This document shows positions 8,307 to 16,262 of a stretch of 64,000 nucleotides of DNA, piece after piece. Every line of letters starts with the position of its first letter. Position 1 is the stretch's first letter. The stretch spans positions 186,001-250,000 of the forward strand of contig CACLUR010000001.1 of assembly GCA_902610175.1 (NCBI GenBank), given 5' to 3'. The notes below the pieces were generated by a model. It had not been told where the DNA came from, did not search any database, and was given only the letters and a program-made list of their open reading frames with translations. This DNA comes from an uncultured Alphaproteobacteria bacterium (GTDB taxonomy: Bacteria > Pseudomonadota > Alphaproteobacteria > HIMB59). The position numbers and the translations under genes were made by a program.

Positions 8307-8328
8307 TTTAATGAATTTATAATATAAT
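8299..8328 (+). promoter_or_regulatory. Predicted promoter of the regulator gene
   Basis: A TTGAAT -35 box (8299-8304, inside operator B) and a TATAAT -10 box (8323-8328) are separated by 18 bases. The start would be at about 8334, three bases before the ATG at 8337, so the mRNA would be nearly leaderless. No ribosome site is visible before this ATG. Confidence 0.5.
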
Positions 8329-8336
8329 CCCCTCAA

Positions 8337-10022
8337 ATGAATAGAAACGAGATAATCACTCTTTTAAAATTCGTAGATAAAACGAGACTTTTATTTAACA
8401 GATCTATTTCAATTAAAACAATTGACGCTGATTGGAATATTTTTTCTTATGTCATCATCAACCATCTTGACAATAAAATTACCACTACTACGAGTATCAT
8501 ACAGGCATCAGGTTTGCCATTTGCAACTGGTTTGAGAAGAGTAAAAAAACTCATTCAAGAAAAAAAATTAATTCAAAGATCAAAAACTAAGTCAGGTAAA
8601 TCTTTCTCTATTCATCCAAGTAGTAATCTTATTATAGAATTCACAGATTATTTACTTTCTATCAAAAAAGAGGTGGCCTTGAACTTAGGTTACAGCGATT
8701 TTAATGACAATTATTTTTTTGGAACATCTTTATCCGCAGGAAATATTATACCTGCACCAAATGTTATAATTAATCAAAATAAAAAATATAAAAAAATTAA
8801 CTTTCTTGCCAATGATAATCCCACATTTAAAGTAATAAATAAGAATATTGATTTTTTTGAATATATACTTGATTGTGAAATTGAACTTACTATAGAAGGT
8901 GATTTGAATAAACTACTTAATGAAATAATTAAAAATTCCTCATCAAATAAAAAGTCAAAATTTGACATTGTTGCTTTTAATATTCCATGGATTGGACAGT
9001 TAACTAAATTAAATTGCCTTCTTCCTTTAAATAATTTTGTTAAAGATGTTGGGATAAATTTAAATGACTTTCACTATTCAGGAGTAAGGTCAAGTTCTTT
9101 TAATAAAAAACTTTATGGGATACCAATCGAGGCAATTCCTGATCTATTATTTTATAGAACAGATATTTTTCAAAAATATGCTTTGAGTCCACCAAAAACA
9201 TTTCAGGATTTACTCCATGCCTGTGAAGTATTAAAAGGTGACAAACAGATAGAAAGTCCTATTTCTTGGCCAGCTAAAAAAGGACAACCACTTGCTACTA
9301 GTTTTATATTAGCTATGGCAAATTATGGAAAACCATATGTAAACCTTAGGTACATTGGAAAAAATATTTATGATTTGGACGTAGGAAAAACACTTTTAAA
9401 GGCAAATTTTTTATCTGATGCATCTTTTGAGGCAGCAAAAATGTTGAAAAAATTGACAGCATACTCACCAAACAAGCTATCTGCTCATTCCAATGATGAA
9501 TGTGTTGAATATTATAGTCAGGGTAAATCAGCAATGGTAATGAATTGGAGTAGTAGAGCACATTTGTTTGAACTAAATGAGGCATCACCCGCATACAAGA
9601 AAACTGGTTATTTACCAAGACCTGCTGGAAATTCCTCTTTTCAAGTATCTCCAATAGGTGGGTTTTCGTTGGGTATACCTTCAAATATCTCTCCTGAAAA
9701 AATACCTTTTGTTATGAAAAATATTCGAAATTTTGTCTCTCCTGAGTTTATAAAATATTATATCGAACATGGCAGTTTATCATCTCCCGTTTTTAGTGTC
9801 GTTAATGATCCTGAAGTAAGAGCTCTAAGTCCAATATTTAATGAAATTGATAAAATGGAAAAGGAGGAAAAAATTATAGAGTGGGCAAGATATCCTCTAC
9901 CGACCTATTCAAATATTATTGAAGATGTTGGTCATAAAATTTATGAGTATATTTTTTTGAATAAGGATTTGGAAGCTACACTAAAAAGTTGTCAACAAAG
10001 TGCTCAAAAATATTTAAATTAA
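8337..10022 (+). CDS. One-component regulator: winged-helix DNA-binding domain fused to a cytoplasmic solute-binding-protein domain
   Basis: A 561-residue protein with no signal peptide. Residues about 32-95 look like a MarR-type winged helix (recognition helix near 60-76, basic wing KSGKSF near 85-90). From about 153 to the C-terminus the pattern is that of family-1 extracellular solute-binding proteins: FDIVAFNIPW near 209, LLPLNNF near 228, and YGIP...LLFYRTDIF near 260-278. The solute-binding fold would thus sense a sugar inside the cell. SgrR of enterobacteria is an established precedent, but it carries a family-5 (peptide-type) domain. The sensor differs in family from the RbsB-like binding protein encoded next door, so it is not a simple copy. 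The gene is divergent from importer 1 with operator B between them; it probably controls the three palindrome-bearing promoters. Confidence 0.8.
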   Translation: MNRNEIITLLKFVDKTRLLFNRSISIKTIDADWNIFSYVIINHLDNKITTTTSIIQASGLPFATGLRRVKKLIQEKKLIQRSKTKSGKSFSIHPSSNLIIEFTDYLLSIKKEVALNLGYSDFNDNYFFGTSLSAGNIIPAPNVIINQNKKYKKINFLANDNPTFKVINKNIDFFEYILDCEIELTIEGDLNKLLNEIIKNSSSNKKSKFDIVAFNIPWIGQLTKLNCLLPLNNFVKDVGINLNDFHYSGVRSSSFNKKLYGIPIEAIPDLLFYRTDIFQKYALSPPKTFQDLLHACEVLKGDKQIESPISWPAKKGQPLATSFILAMANYGKPYVNLRYIGKNIYDLDVGKTLLKANFLSDASFEAAKMLKKLTAYSPNKLSAHSNDECVEYYSQGKSAMVMNWSSRAHLFELNEASPAYKKTGYLPRPAGNSSFQVSPIGGFSLGIPSNISPEKIPFVMKNIRNFVSPEFIKYYIEHGSLSSPVFSVVNDPEVRALSPIFNEIDKMEKEEKIIEWARYPLPTYSNIIEDVGHKIYEYIFLNKDLEATLKSCQQSAQKYLN

Positions 10023-10023
10023 A

Positions 10024-10845
10024 TTATTTTATTTCCATTTTTTCTGCAGGCTGAGGTGGTGCAAAAGGATACCCTCCCCACACCGACTGATCAAAGTTTA
10101 CAACAGAACCTGTCATCATACCTGAGTCATCAGATGCTAAAAATGTTACTGCTTTAGCTACCTCCTTTGGATCAAGCAATCTTCCAAATGGTTGAGCTTT
10201 ACCAGCATCTTCTAGCCAATTTTCTGAGGCGCCATGATATTTTGTTTGAATCTCATGCTCTCCATCCGAAGCCATCCAACCAATATTTAATTGATTAACT
10301 CTTATTTTATTTTTTAATAATGCGAATGCTGTATTTCTAGTTAATGTTGCAAGAGCCCCCTTTGATACACAATAAGTTGATATGAATGGTTGGCCAGTCA
10401 TAGCTGCTACAGATCCAATATTAATTATTGAACCTTCTATGTTTTGTTCAATCATAATTTTCACAGTATCTTGAATTAAAAAATAAGGACCTTTTAAGTT
10501 GGTACCTATCATTTTATCGAATAATTCTTCGCTCGTATTAACAATATCTCCCCTATCAGTAATACCGGCAGCGTTAACAAGAACATCCAATCTCCCAAAT
10601 TCTTGTTTGGCAACTGAAACTGCATTTCTACACTCTTGGACCTCTCCTAGGTCTGTTTTTACAAAAATTACTTTACATCTAGTTTCATCTTGAATTTTTT
10701 TTGCTACCTCATTTCCTTTATCTTCTTTTCTACCAATTGTGACAACACCTTCAGCTCCGCTATCAGCAAAATTTTTTGCGATTGCTGCCCCTAGACCTTG
10801 TGTTCCTCCAGTCACTAGTGCAAACTTTCCCTTAATACTATTCAT
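10024..10845 (-). CDS. Short-chain dehydrogenase/reductase
   Basis: A 273-residue classical SDR. It has a TGGTQGLG nucleotide-binding loop at about residues 12-19, NAAG near 90, and a Ser (NIGSV) plus YCVSK catalytic set. The C-terminus carries the MTGSVVNFDQ segment usual for sugar/polyol SDRs such as gluconate 5-dehydrogenase-like enzymes. It overlaps the 3' end of the IolE-like gene by eight bases and is probably co-transcribed with it. It is convergent with the regulator gene with almost no gap. A role in oxidising or reducing an inositol- or hexonate-like intermediate is inferred from context. Confidence 0.85.
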   Translation of the reverse strand: MNSIKGKFALVTGGTQGLGAAIAKNFADSGAEGVVTIGRKEDKGNEVAKKIQDETRCKVIFVKTDLGEVQECRNAVSVAKQEFGRLDVLVNAAGITDRGDIVNTSEELFDKMIGTNLKGPYFLIQDTVKIMIEQNIEGSIINIGSVAAMTGQPFISTYCVSKGALATLTRNTAFALLKNKIRVNQLNIGWMASDGEHEIQTKYHGASENWLEDAGKAQPFGRLLDPKEVAKAVTFLASDDSGMMTGSVVNFDQSVWGGYPFAPPQPAEKMEIK

Positions 10846-11749
10846 CTCTATAATCCTCTATATCATATCCATACATACTTAAGCACTCTACAAGTTCTTT
10901 ATTTCCAATTTTAGCGTATTCAAATGGGTTTGCTTTGGCAGGATCTTGCTCTGCCTCGACAATGAACCATCCCTCGTAGTTATTATTTGATAATGTCTCA
11001 ACAACTTCCTTAAAATTAATATTTCCATCTCCAGGTACTGTGAAAGCCCCTTCTAACACAAAATCTAAAAAACTTTTTTTTGATCGATCTAAATCATTTA
11101 CAACCTTTGAACGAATGTCTTTAGCATGAAAGTGATTTATTCTTTTTGCATATTTATTTATTACTCTCAAAGAGTTGCCTCCTGCAAAGGTCATATGGCC
11201 TGTGTCAAATAAGATTTTTACTGCCTCACCTGTGTGGTTCATTAATTTATCAAGCTCATCCTCAGTCTCAATCGCTGTACCCATGTGATGATGAAATGAA
11301 ATTGGCACACCAAAATCTGCGCAAAATTCTGCAAATAATGTTAGTTTTCTTCCATACTCTCTAAAGTCCTCACTGTGTATTTTTCTTTTTGTGTTTAAAG
11401 GAGCATTTCTAATATTTTGGATAGTTCCAGATGTTTCTCCATATGCTAAAACTGCTGCGCCTAGGTCTCTGAAGAGAGTGAGTTGTTGAAGGACTTTATC
11501 TTTTTCATTTTCTAAGTCATTATCGAGCACAGTTCCTGAATACCACCCTGATGCCAGGTATAATTTGTGATTTTTTAAAATTGGACCAAGTTTTTCAGGA
11601 GTTTTTGGAAATTTTCCACCTGTTTCCACACCTGTAAATCCAGCAAGTTTTGACTCACTAAGGCAGGTATCTAAAGAAGTCTCTCCTCCAAGTTCAGGTA
11701 AATCATCATTGGACCATGCTATAGGTGCTATTCCCAATTTTGCTTTCAT
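10838..11749 (-). CDS. iolE: IolE-like sugar dehydratase/isomerase (xylose isomerase-like TIM barrel)
   Basis: A 303-residue TIM-barrel protein closely patterned on 2-keto-myo-inositol dehydratase (IolE). It shares the GIAPIAWSNDD start, an HHHMGT metal-site segment, FDTGH, and the VPGDG...EAEQDP ending characteristic of IolE. Family members use a divalent metal to dehydrate inosose. The gene is first in a leftward pair with the SDR, has an AGGAGG ribosome site and a TATAAT -10 box at 11769-11774, and is divergent from the IolG-like gene with operator copy C between them. IolD, IolB, IolC and IolA are absent from the window, so it may serve a variant pathway instead of complete inositol breakdown. 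Confidence 0.8.
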   Translation of the reverse strand: MKAKLGIAPIAWSNDDLPELGGETSLDTCLSESKLAGFTGVETGGKFPKTPEKLGPILKNHKLYLASGWYSGTVLDNDLENEKDKVLQQLTLFRDLGAAVLAYGETSGTIQNIRNAPLNTKRKIHSEDFREYGRKLTLFAEFCADFGVPISFHHHMGTAIETEDELDKLMNHTGEAVKILFDTGHMTFAGGNSLRVINKYAKRINHFHAKDIRSKVVNDLDRSKKSFLDFVLEGAFTVPGDGNINFKEVVETLSNNNYEGWFIVEAEQDPAKANPFEYAKIGNKELVECLSMYGYDIEDYRDE

Positions 11750-11806
11750 AAACCCCTCCTCAAGAAAGATTATAAATAAATAAACCTTTTAAAGAATACT
11801 TAAATT

Positions 11807-11823
11807 TTATTCAAAATGAATTT
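11807..11823. promoter_or_regulatory. Operator-like palindrome, copy C
   Basis: This site has the central 13 bases ATTCAAAATGAAT (11809-11821) identical to copy A, with two mismatches in the outer bases of the 17-mer. It lies in the 116-base gap between the divergent iolE-like and iolG-like genes. It is about 46 bases upstream of the start predicted for iolG (-10 TACTAT at 11849-11854) and about 53 upstream of the iolE start (-10 TATAAT at 11769-11774). Both promoters have poor -35 boxes, which fits activator dependence. Confidence 0.6.
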
Positions 11824-11865
11824 TTTTTTATTTTTTAAATTAAAAGAATACTATACTTCTGTGAT

Positions 11866-12870
11866 ATGAAAAAAGTCAGTATTGCAGTTATTGGGTGCGG
11901 GCGTATTGGCCAAATGCATGCTAAGAATATTCAACTTCATGAACAGACAAATTTAGTATGCATTTATGACCCAAATGAAGAATTTGCAAAAAAAGTATCA
12001 AATGATTTAAGCGTACTTGCTGTGAAAAGTGTTGACGATATTTTTAATAATAATGATATTGATGCTGTTCTTATATCTTCCCCAACAAATACACATATTG
12101 ATTTCATAGAAAGATCCGTTGCATCAAAGAAACCTGTTTTGTGTGAGAAACCTATTGACCTCGATATAAAAAAAGTAAATGAGTTTTCAAAAAGACTTGA
12201 AGGTAATAAAGTTCCAATACAATTAGGCTTTAATAGAAGATTTGATCCTGGTCATCAGGCTGCAAAAAAATCTTATATTGATGGTGAAATTGGTGAACTT
12301 CATCAATGTCTGATTACATCTAGAGATCCTGGTCTGCCGAGTTGGGATTATTTAAAAGTGTCTGGTGGGCAATTTAGAGATATGACAATTCATGATTTTG
12401 ATTTAGCCCGTTTTATGCTTGGTGAAGAGCCAGTTAAAGTATTTGCAATTTCTAATGCTTTAATAGATCCAAAAATAAAATCTGAATTAAATGATAGTGA
12501 CACCTTGATGATTATAATGGAAACAGCGTCGGGGAAACAATGTCACATAAACAACTCTAGATCAGCAACTTATGGATACGATCAAAGAGTTGAGTTGTTT
12601 GGAAGTAAAGGGATGGTTATATCTGAAAATAGAAAGCCACATGAATTGAAAAAATATAATTCAGAGTTTGTTGATAAGAGTGAGCCCTATTTAAATTTTT
12701 TTATTGAGAGATACCAAGAGTCTTATATGAATTCTATTAGCTCATTTGTCGAAACAATTTTGGAAAAAAAGCCTGTATCTGTTGGCTTTGAGGACGGAAG
12801 AAGAGCTCTTCTCTTAGCCGAAACTGCCTATAAATCTGTCAAAAGTGGGAGGATGGAAAATATTGATTAA
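11866..12870 (+). CDS. iolG: Inositol 2-dehydrogenase-like Gfo/Idh/MocA oxidoreductase
   Basis: A 334-residue two-domain NAD(P)-dependent oxidoreductase. The Rossmann motif GCGRIG lies at about residues 10-15, the EKP dinucleotide/catalytic motif near 92-94 (CEKPIDLD), and the C-terminal half has FRDMTIHDFD, with the His and Asp used in catalysis in this family, and NSR.ATYGYDQR, a segment typical of rhizobial inositol dehydrogenases. The expected reaction is myo-inositol (or a related cyclitol) to a ketone. It is divergent from the IolE-like dehydratase and followed by the aldolase gene 75 bases later. The mRNA appears almost leaderless. Substrate identity beyond a cyclitol is inferred. Confidence 0.82.
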   Translation: MKKVSIAVIGCGRIGQMHAKNIQLHEQTNLVCIYDPNEEFAKKVSNDLSVLAVKSVDDIFNNNDIDAVLISSPTNTHIDFIERSVASKKPVLCEKPIDLDIKKVNEFSKRLEGNKVPIQLGFNRRFDPGHQAAKKSYIDGEIGELHQCLITSRDPGLPSWDYLKVSGGQFRDMTIHDFDLARFMLGEEPVKVFAISNALIDPKIKSELNDSDTLMIIMETASGKQCHINNSRSATYGYDQRVELFGSKGMVISENRKPHELKKYNSEFVDKSEPYLNFFIERYQESYMNSISSFVETILEKKPVSVGFEDGRRALLLAETAYKSVKSGRMENID

Positions 12871-12945
12871 ATTTATGCATTTATTCATGAATAATAAATA
12901 ATTGTTATAATTATATTTTTAAATAATTTTAGTATCTAACACTCA

Positions 12946-13767
12946 ATGATTGAAAACAAAGTAAAAACTAAATGGCAAAAAAAAGAAATAGTTCTAAATA
13001 GTTTTTTATCAATACCCAATACTTTTACTGCTGAAATTATGTCTGAGCAGGGTTATGACGCCCTGACCATTGACTATCAACATGGGATGATTGGCTTTAG
13101 TGATTTATTTACAATGTTGCAAAGTATTAGAAATAGTGGTGTCACTCCAATCTGTAGAGTTTCAGGACTAGATCACGCCGTAATATCTAAAGTCATGGAT
13201 GCAGGAGCGTTGGGAATAATATGTCCTATGATTAATAATAAAGAGCAAGCGCAAAAACTTGTTCAAGATTGTAAATATCCACCAGTGGGTATCAGAAGTT
13301 TTGGTCCAACGAGAGCTAACTTTTCAGTTAGTTCAAATTATTTTTACGAGTCAAATGAGGGAACCTTTTGTCTAGCTATGATAGAAACTCAAGAAGCATT
13401 TGATAATCTTGATGATATAGCATCCACACCTGGTCTTGATGGACTTTATATTGGTACAGCAGATTTAACGATAGGACTGAACAAAGGAGAGTTAACACCT
13501 GGATTTGATCGAACAGAACCTGAGATGATTGAGTCTAAAAAGAAAATTTTAGAAATTGCTCATAAACATGGGAAAGTTGCATGTCTTCATTGTGGAACTC
13601 CAGAGTATGCTGCAAAGGCTACCGAATGGGGTTTTGATCTTGTTACCATTACTAATGATGTAAGGTTGCTATCAGGCGCTGCGGCAGCTCATGTAAGAAA
13701 GTTTAAAGAGCTAACTAATCAAAAACACGATGAGTCTGATAAAGATAATAATCCTAGCTCTTACTAG
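12946..13767 (+). CDS. HpcH/HpaI family aldolase
   Basis: A 273-residue class II-type pyruvate aldolase of the HpcH/HpaI family, which reversibly splits 2-keto-3-deoxy or 4-hydroxy-2-oxo acids into pyruvate and an aldehyde using a divalent metal. Family features are the catalytic His in DYQHG near residue 45, the GIRSFGP Arg segment near 115, the metal-site Glu in MIET, and the GTADLT segment near 175. It follows the inositol-dehydrogenase-like gene on the same strand and is convergent with importer 2. An oxo-acid product of the SDR/IolE/IolG enzymes is a reasonable substrate by context only. A C-terminal tail of about 15 charged residues is extra. Confidence 0.82.
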   Translation: MIENKVKTKWQKKEIVLNSFLSIPNTFTAEIMSEQGYDALTIDYQHGMIGFSDLFTMLQSIRNSGVTPICRVSGLDHAVISKVMDAGALGIICPMINNKEQAQKLVQDCKYPPVGIRSFGPTRANFSVSSNYFYESNEGTFCLAMIETQEAFDNLDDIASTPGLDGLYIGTADLTIGLNKGELTPGFDRTEPEMIESKKKILEIAHKHGKVACLHCGTPEYAAKATEWGFDLVTITNDVRLLSGAAAAHVRKFKELTNQKHDESDKDNNPSSY

Positions 13768-13776
13768 TAAAAAATA

Positions 13777-14568
13777 CTATACGGCCTCAAGCTCTTTTGC
13801 TAGATCACCTATTTGAGCGCCGCCAGCCATTAAACGCTTAACATCATCTCCGCCTAATTCTGATGACTTTCCAGATCCTATTACTTCACCCAAGCTTAAG
13901 AATGTAAATCGATCAGCTATTAGCCTGGCATGGATTTCATTGTGAGTAATCAAAATAATTGCGATATTCCCTAATTGTTGGACTTTTTTTATAGTCTTTA
14001 ATACTTCCATTTGTTGTTTTTGTCCAAGAGCTGATGTTGGCTCATCCAAGATTAATATTTTAGCTCCAAAGTATATCGCTCTAGCAATCGCCAAAGTTTG
14101 TCTCTGTCCTCCAGACATCGTACCTACTAACTGAGTCGGATCAGAGATATTTATTCCTATCTTGCCCATCTCAGCGATAGTAATTTCATTCATATTTTTA
14201 AAATCTAATATTCCAAGAGGTCCTGGGCCTTTTTTTAACTCATTACCCAAAAAAAAGTTTCTAGTAACCGATGTAAGTGCGTTCAATGCTAAATCTTGGT
14301 AAACAGTTCCTATGCCTGCGCTTGTAGCTTCTCTTGGGGATCCAAATTTCACTTCATTTCCATCAACTTTAATCACGCCAGATGTAGGTTTGTGAACACC
14401 TGATAAAACTTTTATTAGAGTTGATTTTCCGGCACCATTATCACCAAGAAGTGCGTGAACCTCTCCAGGCAAAACATTTAAGGAGACACCGTTCAGTGCT
14501 GTGAATGTACCAAACTTTTTAACTAAATTTGTAATCTCAATAAATGGGGCTTGATTATCTTGACTCAT
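13777..14568 (-). CDS. Sugar ABC transporter ATP-binding protein, single domain (FrcA type), importer 2
   Basis: A 263-residue single ATPase that would work as a homodimer under a homodimeric permease. Walker A is GDNGAGKST (about residues 42-50), the signature MSGGQRQ, Walker B LILDEPTSALG, and the switch His in LITHN. The gene begins with an ATG overlapping the permease stop (TAATG). Order in the operon is binding protein, permease, ATPase. FrcA-type transporters carry fructose, ribose or related monosaccharides; this one's substrate is not evident. Confidence 0.92.
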   Translation of the reverse strand: MSQDNQAPFIEITNLVKKFGTFTALNGVSLNVLPGEVHALLGDNGAGKSTLIKVLSGVHKPTSGVIKVDGNEVKFGSPREATSAGIGTVYQDLALNALTSVTRNFFLGNELKKGPGPLGILDFKNMNEITIAEMGKIGINISDPTQLVGTMSGGQRQTLAIARAIYFGAKILILDEPTSALGQKQQMEVLKTIKKVQQLGNIAIILITHNEIHARLIADRFTFLSLGEVIGSGKSSELGGDDVKRLMAGGAQIGDLAKELEAV

Positions 14569-16157
14569 TATATACTACCTATAATTCTTTTTCGGATATT
14601 TTCATTTGTTAGCGCAGAGGCTATGATTACTAAACCTAAAAAGACTCTATAAAATGATCCATCGATTCCAGGGATATAGAAGAAAGCCTCTTTTGCTATT
14701 CCAAAAATAAATGCACCAACACATATACCTAAAATTGTTCCAAAGCCACCTGTTAGTACAACACCGCCAATAACAGCAGCAGCAATTGCCTCTAATTCTT
14801 TTAAATTTCCTTTAGCCGCATCTGCGGTATTAACCTCGAAAACTTGGCAAGTTGCAAATACAGTCGCACAAAAAGCAGAAAACATAAATAGAGATACTTT
14901 AACTTTATCTGTAGGCACACCATTAGCTTTTGCAGCACTTAAGTTTCCACCGGTAGAATAAATCCAGTTACCAGCCTGTGTTCTACTTAGAACAACATAA
15001 CAAATTATGGCTATAATAAGCCAAATCATTACACAAGAGTACAGCCCTGGAGCAAATTGGTTTCCAAAATTATTGGTATTCCAATCAATTGGAAAATATA
15101 GCCAATCAAATACAGGCTCTAAAATATCTCCACCAAAAAAGTTAGCGACAGGTTGAGCCGAGTATAATGAATCTATATAAACCCTTGCTATATCAACATC
15201 TGTGACAGTTTTTGCAACTACAGGATCGATTTTAAAGTTAGCAATTTTTTCTTGTATCATCCCGACCATATATTCGTTTCCAGTAGCCTGAGCATTTGCT
15301 AGAGCTTCTTGCAAAGGTTTGGTACCTTTATCCACCAAAATTTGAGTTTTGGCATCTGCTACCCTTTGATATGTATATTCGAGTCTTTCAGTTATTGCTG
15401 CTACTGTATCAGCTGGTAATGTTTGAGCTAAAGATACAAGGTCAGCTTCTGGAAGAGCTTTTGCTTTTTCACGAACCATTTCACCATGTCCGGGAACATT
15501 TACAATATTTTTAATATCTGGGATTTCTGTAACTGTTGTAGCGCCTTTAGCTTGATCTGGTCTATGATTGAAAGAGCGAAGAGAAACTTCTGTAAGTCCT
15601 CTTAAAAAAAATAATCCACCAAGTGTAACGATGAAAGAAGGTAAGCCTGATCTAACTACAATGGTACCTTGTATCCATCCAAAAAAAAGTGTGAAACATA
15701 AAGTAATAAATATCGCTAGTATTGGGGAAACATCAGCAATGTGGAAGACCGTATAAAATTCAATGTGAAAACCTCCCTCAAAAGATATATAGGGAACAAT
15801 AAATGAAAAACCCCACCTTAAAATCATTGCCATACAGGCTCCTGCGAAACCAATCATAGATCCAATAGATAAGTCAAACTCACCAGCAATTATTAAAAGC
15901 CCAGCACCAATAGCTATGATTCCAAGTTGAGAAATAACTCTTAGAAAGTTTCTAATACCTAGTGCATTAAAACCCTCACCTGTAAAAGGGTTCCAAGACA
16001 TTTCACCAGCAGGGATGGAGAAATAGCCAAGCATTCCAAATAAAAGAAGCATAACTCCAATAGGTCCAATTTCTGGTCTTGAAACCAGTGTGGTAAGCCA
16101 AGTTTTCTTTTGGTGCCTATCAGACTCTTGTCTTTGGGGAGTTGAGGTTGTAGCCAT
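14568..16157 (-). CDS. Sugar ABC transporter permease with large inserted loop, importer 2
   Basis: An RbsC-family permease of 529 residues, well over the usual 320-350. The core segments are present, including GEFDLSIGS at residues 92-100 and the ALTAGG-like region late in the protein. The extra length is mainly a hydrophilic block of roughly 130 residues (about 198-325) between the GGLFFLRG membrane segment and the next one. It is rich in Ala, Lys and Glu and likely alpha-helical. The operon partners are the ATPase (overlapping) and the binding protein upstream. The insert is unusual and may contact the binding protein or a partner; which side of the membrane it faces is uncertain. Confidence 0.9.
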   Translation of the reverse strand: MATTSTPQRQESDRHQKKTWLTTLVSRPEIGPIGVMLLLFGMLGYFSIPAGEMSWNPFTGEGFNALGIRNFLRVISQLGIIAIGAGLLIIAGEFDLSIGSMIGFAGACMAMILRWGFSFIVPYISFEGGFHIEFYTVFHIADVSPILAIFITLCFTLFFGWIQGTIVVRSGLPSFIVTLGGLFFLRGLTEVSLRSFNHRPDQAKGATTVTEIPDIKNIVNVPGHGEMVREKAKALPEADLVSLAQTLPADTVAAITERLEYTYQRVADAKTQILVDKGTKPLQEALANAQATGNEYMVGMIQEKIANFKIDPVVAKTVTDVDIARVYIDSLYSAQPVANFFGGDILEPVFDWLYFPIDWNTNNFGNQFAPGLYSCVMIWLIIAIICYVVLSRTQAGNWIYSTGGNLSAAKANGVPTDKVKVSLFMFSAFCATVFATCQVFEVNTADAAKGNLKELEAIAAAVIGGVVLTGGFGTILGICVGAFIFGIAKEAFFYIPGIDGSFYRVFLGLVIIASALTNENIRKRIIGSI

Positions 16158-16215
16158 TATTTAATTTATATAATTTTAATAAAGATCATTCAGTTTAATT
16201 TTACTTAAATATAAA

Positions 16216-16243
16216 AAAAGTGGGCAGTTTACTACCCACTTTT
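16216..16243 (-). terminator. Hairpin with U-run between binding-protein and permease genes
   Basis: The arms AAAAGTGGG and CCCACTTTT enclose a loop that can extend the stem further (AGT/ACT). On the minus strand the stem is followed by seven T residues. Placed just after the binding-protein stop, it fits a partial intrinsic terminator that sets binding protein above permease and ATPase levels. Confidence 0.75.
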
Positions 16244-16262
16244 CAAGATTTATAAGATTATT

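Noticed and set aside
12881-12894. Palindrome TTATTCATGAATAA before the HpcH aldolase as a fourth operator
   Set aside because: The half-sites match but the three-base spacer of the other copies is missing, which would change the helical phase; likely chance in AT-rich DNA or a different site.
10024-13767. Complete myo-inositol catabolic operon
   Set aside because: Only IolE-like and IolG-like proteins are present; IolA, IolB, IolC and IolD are missing here.
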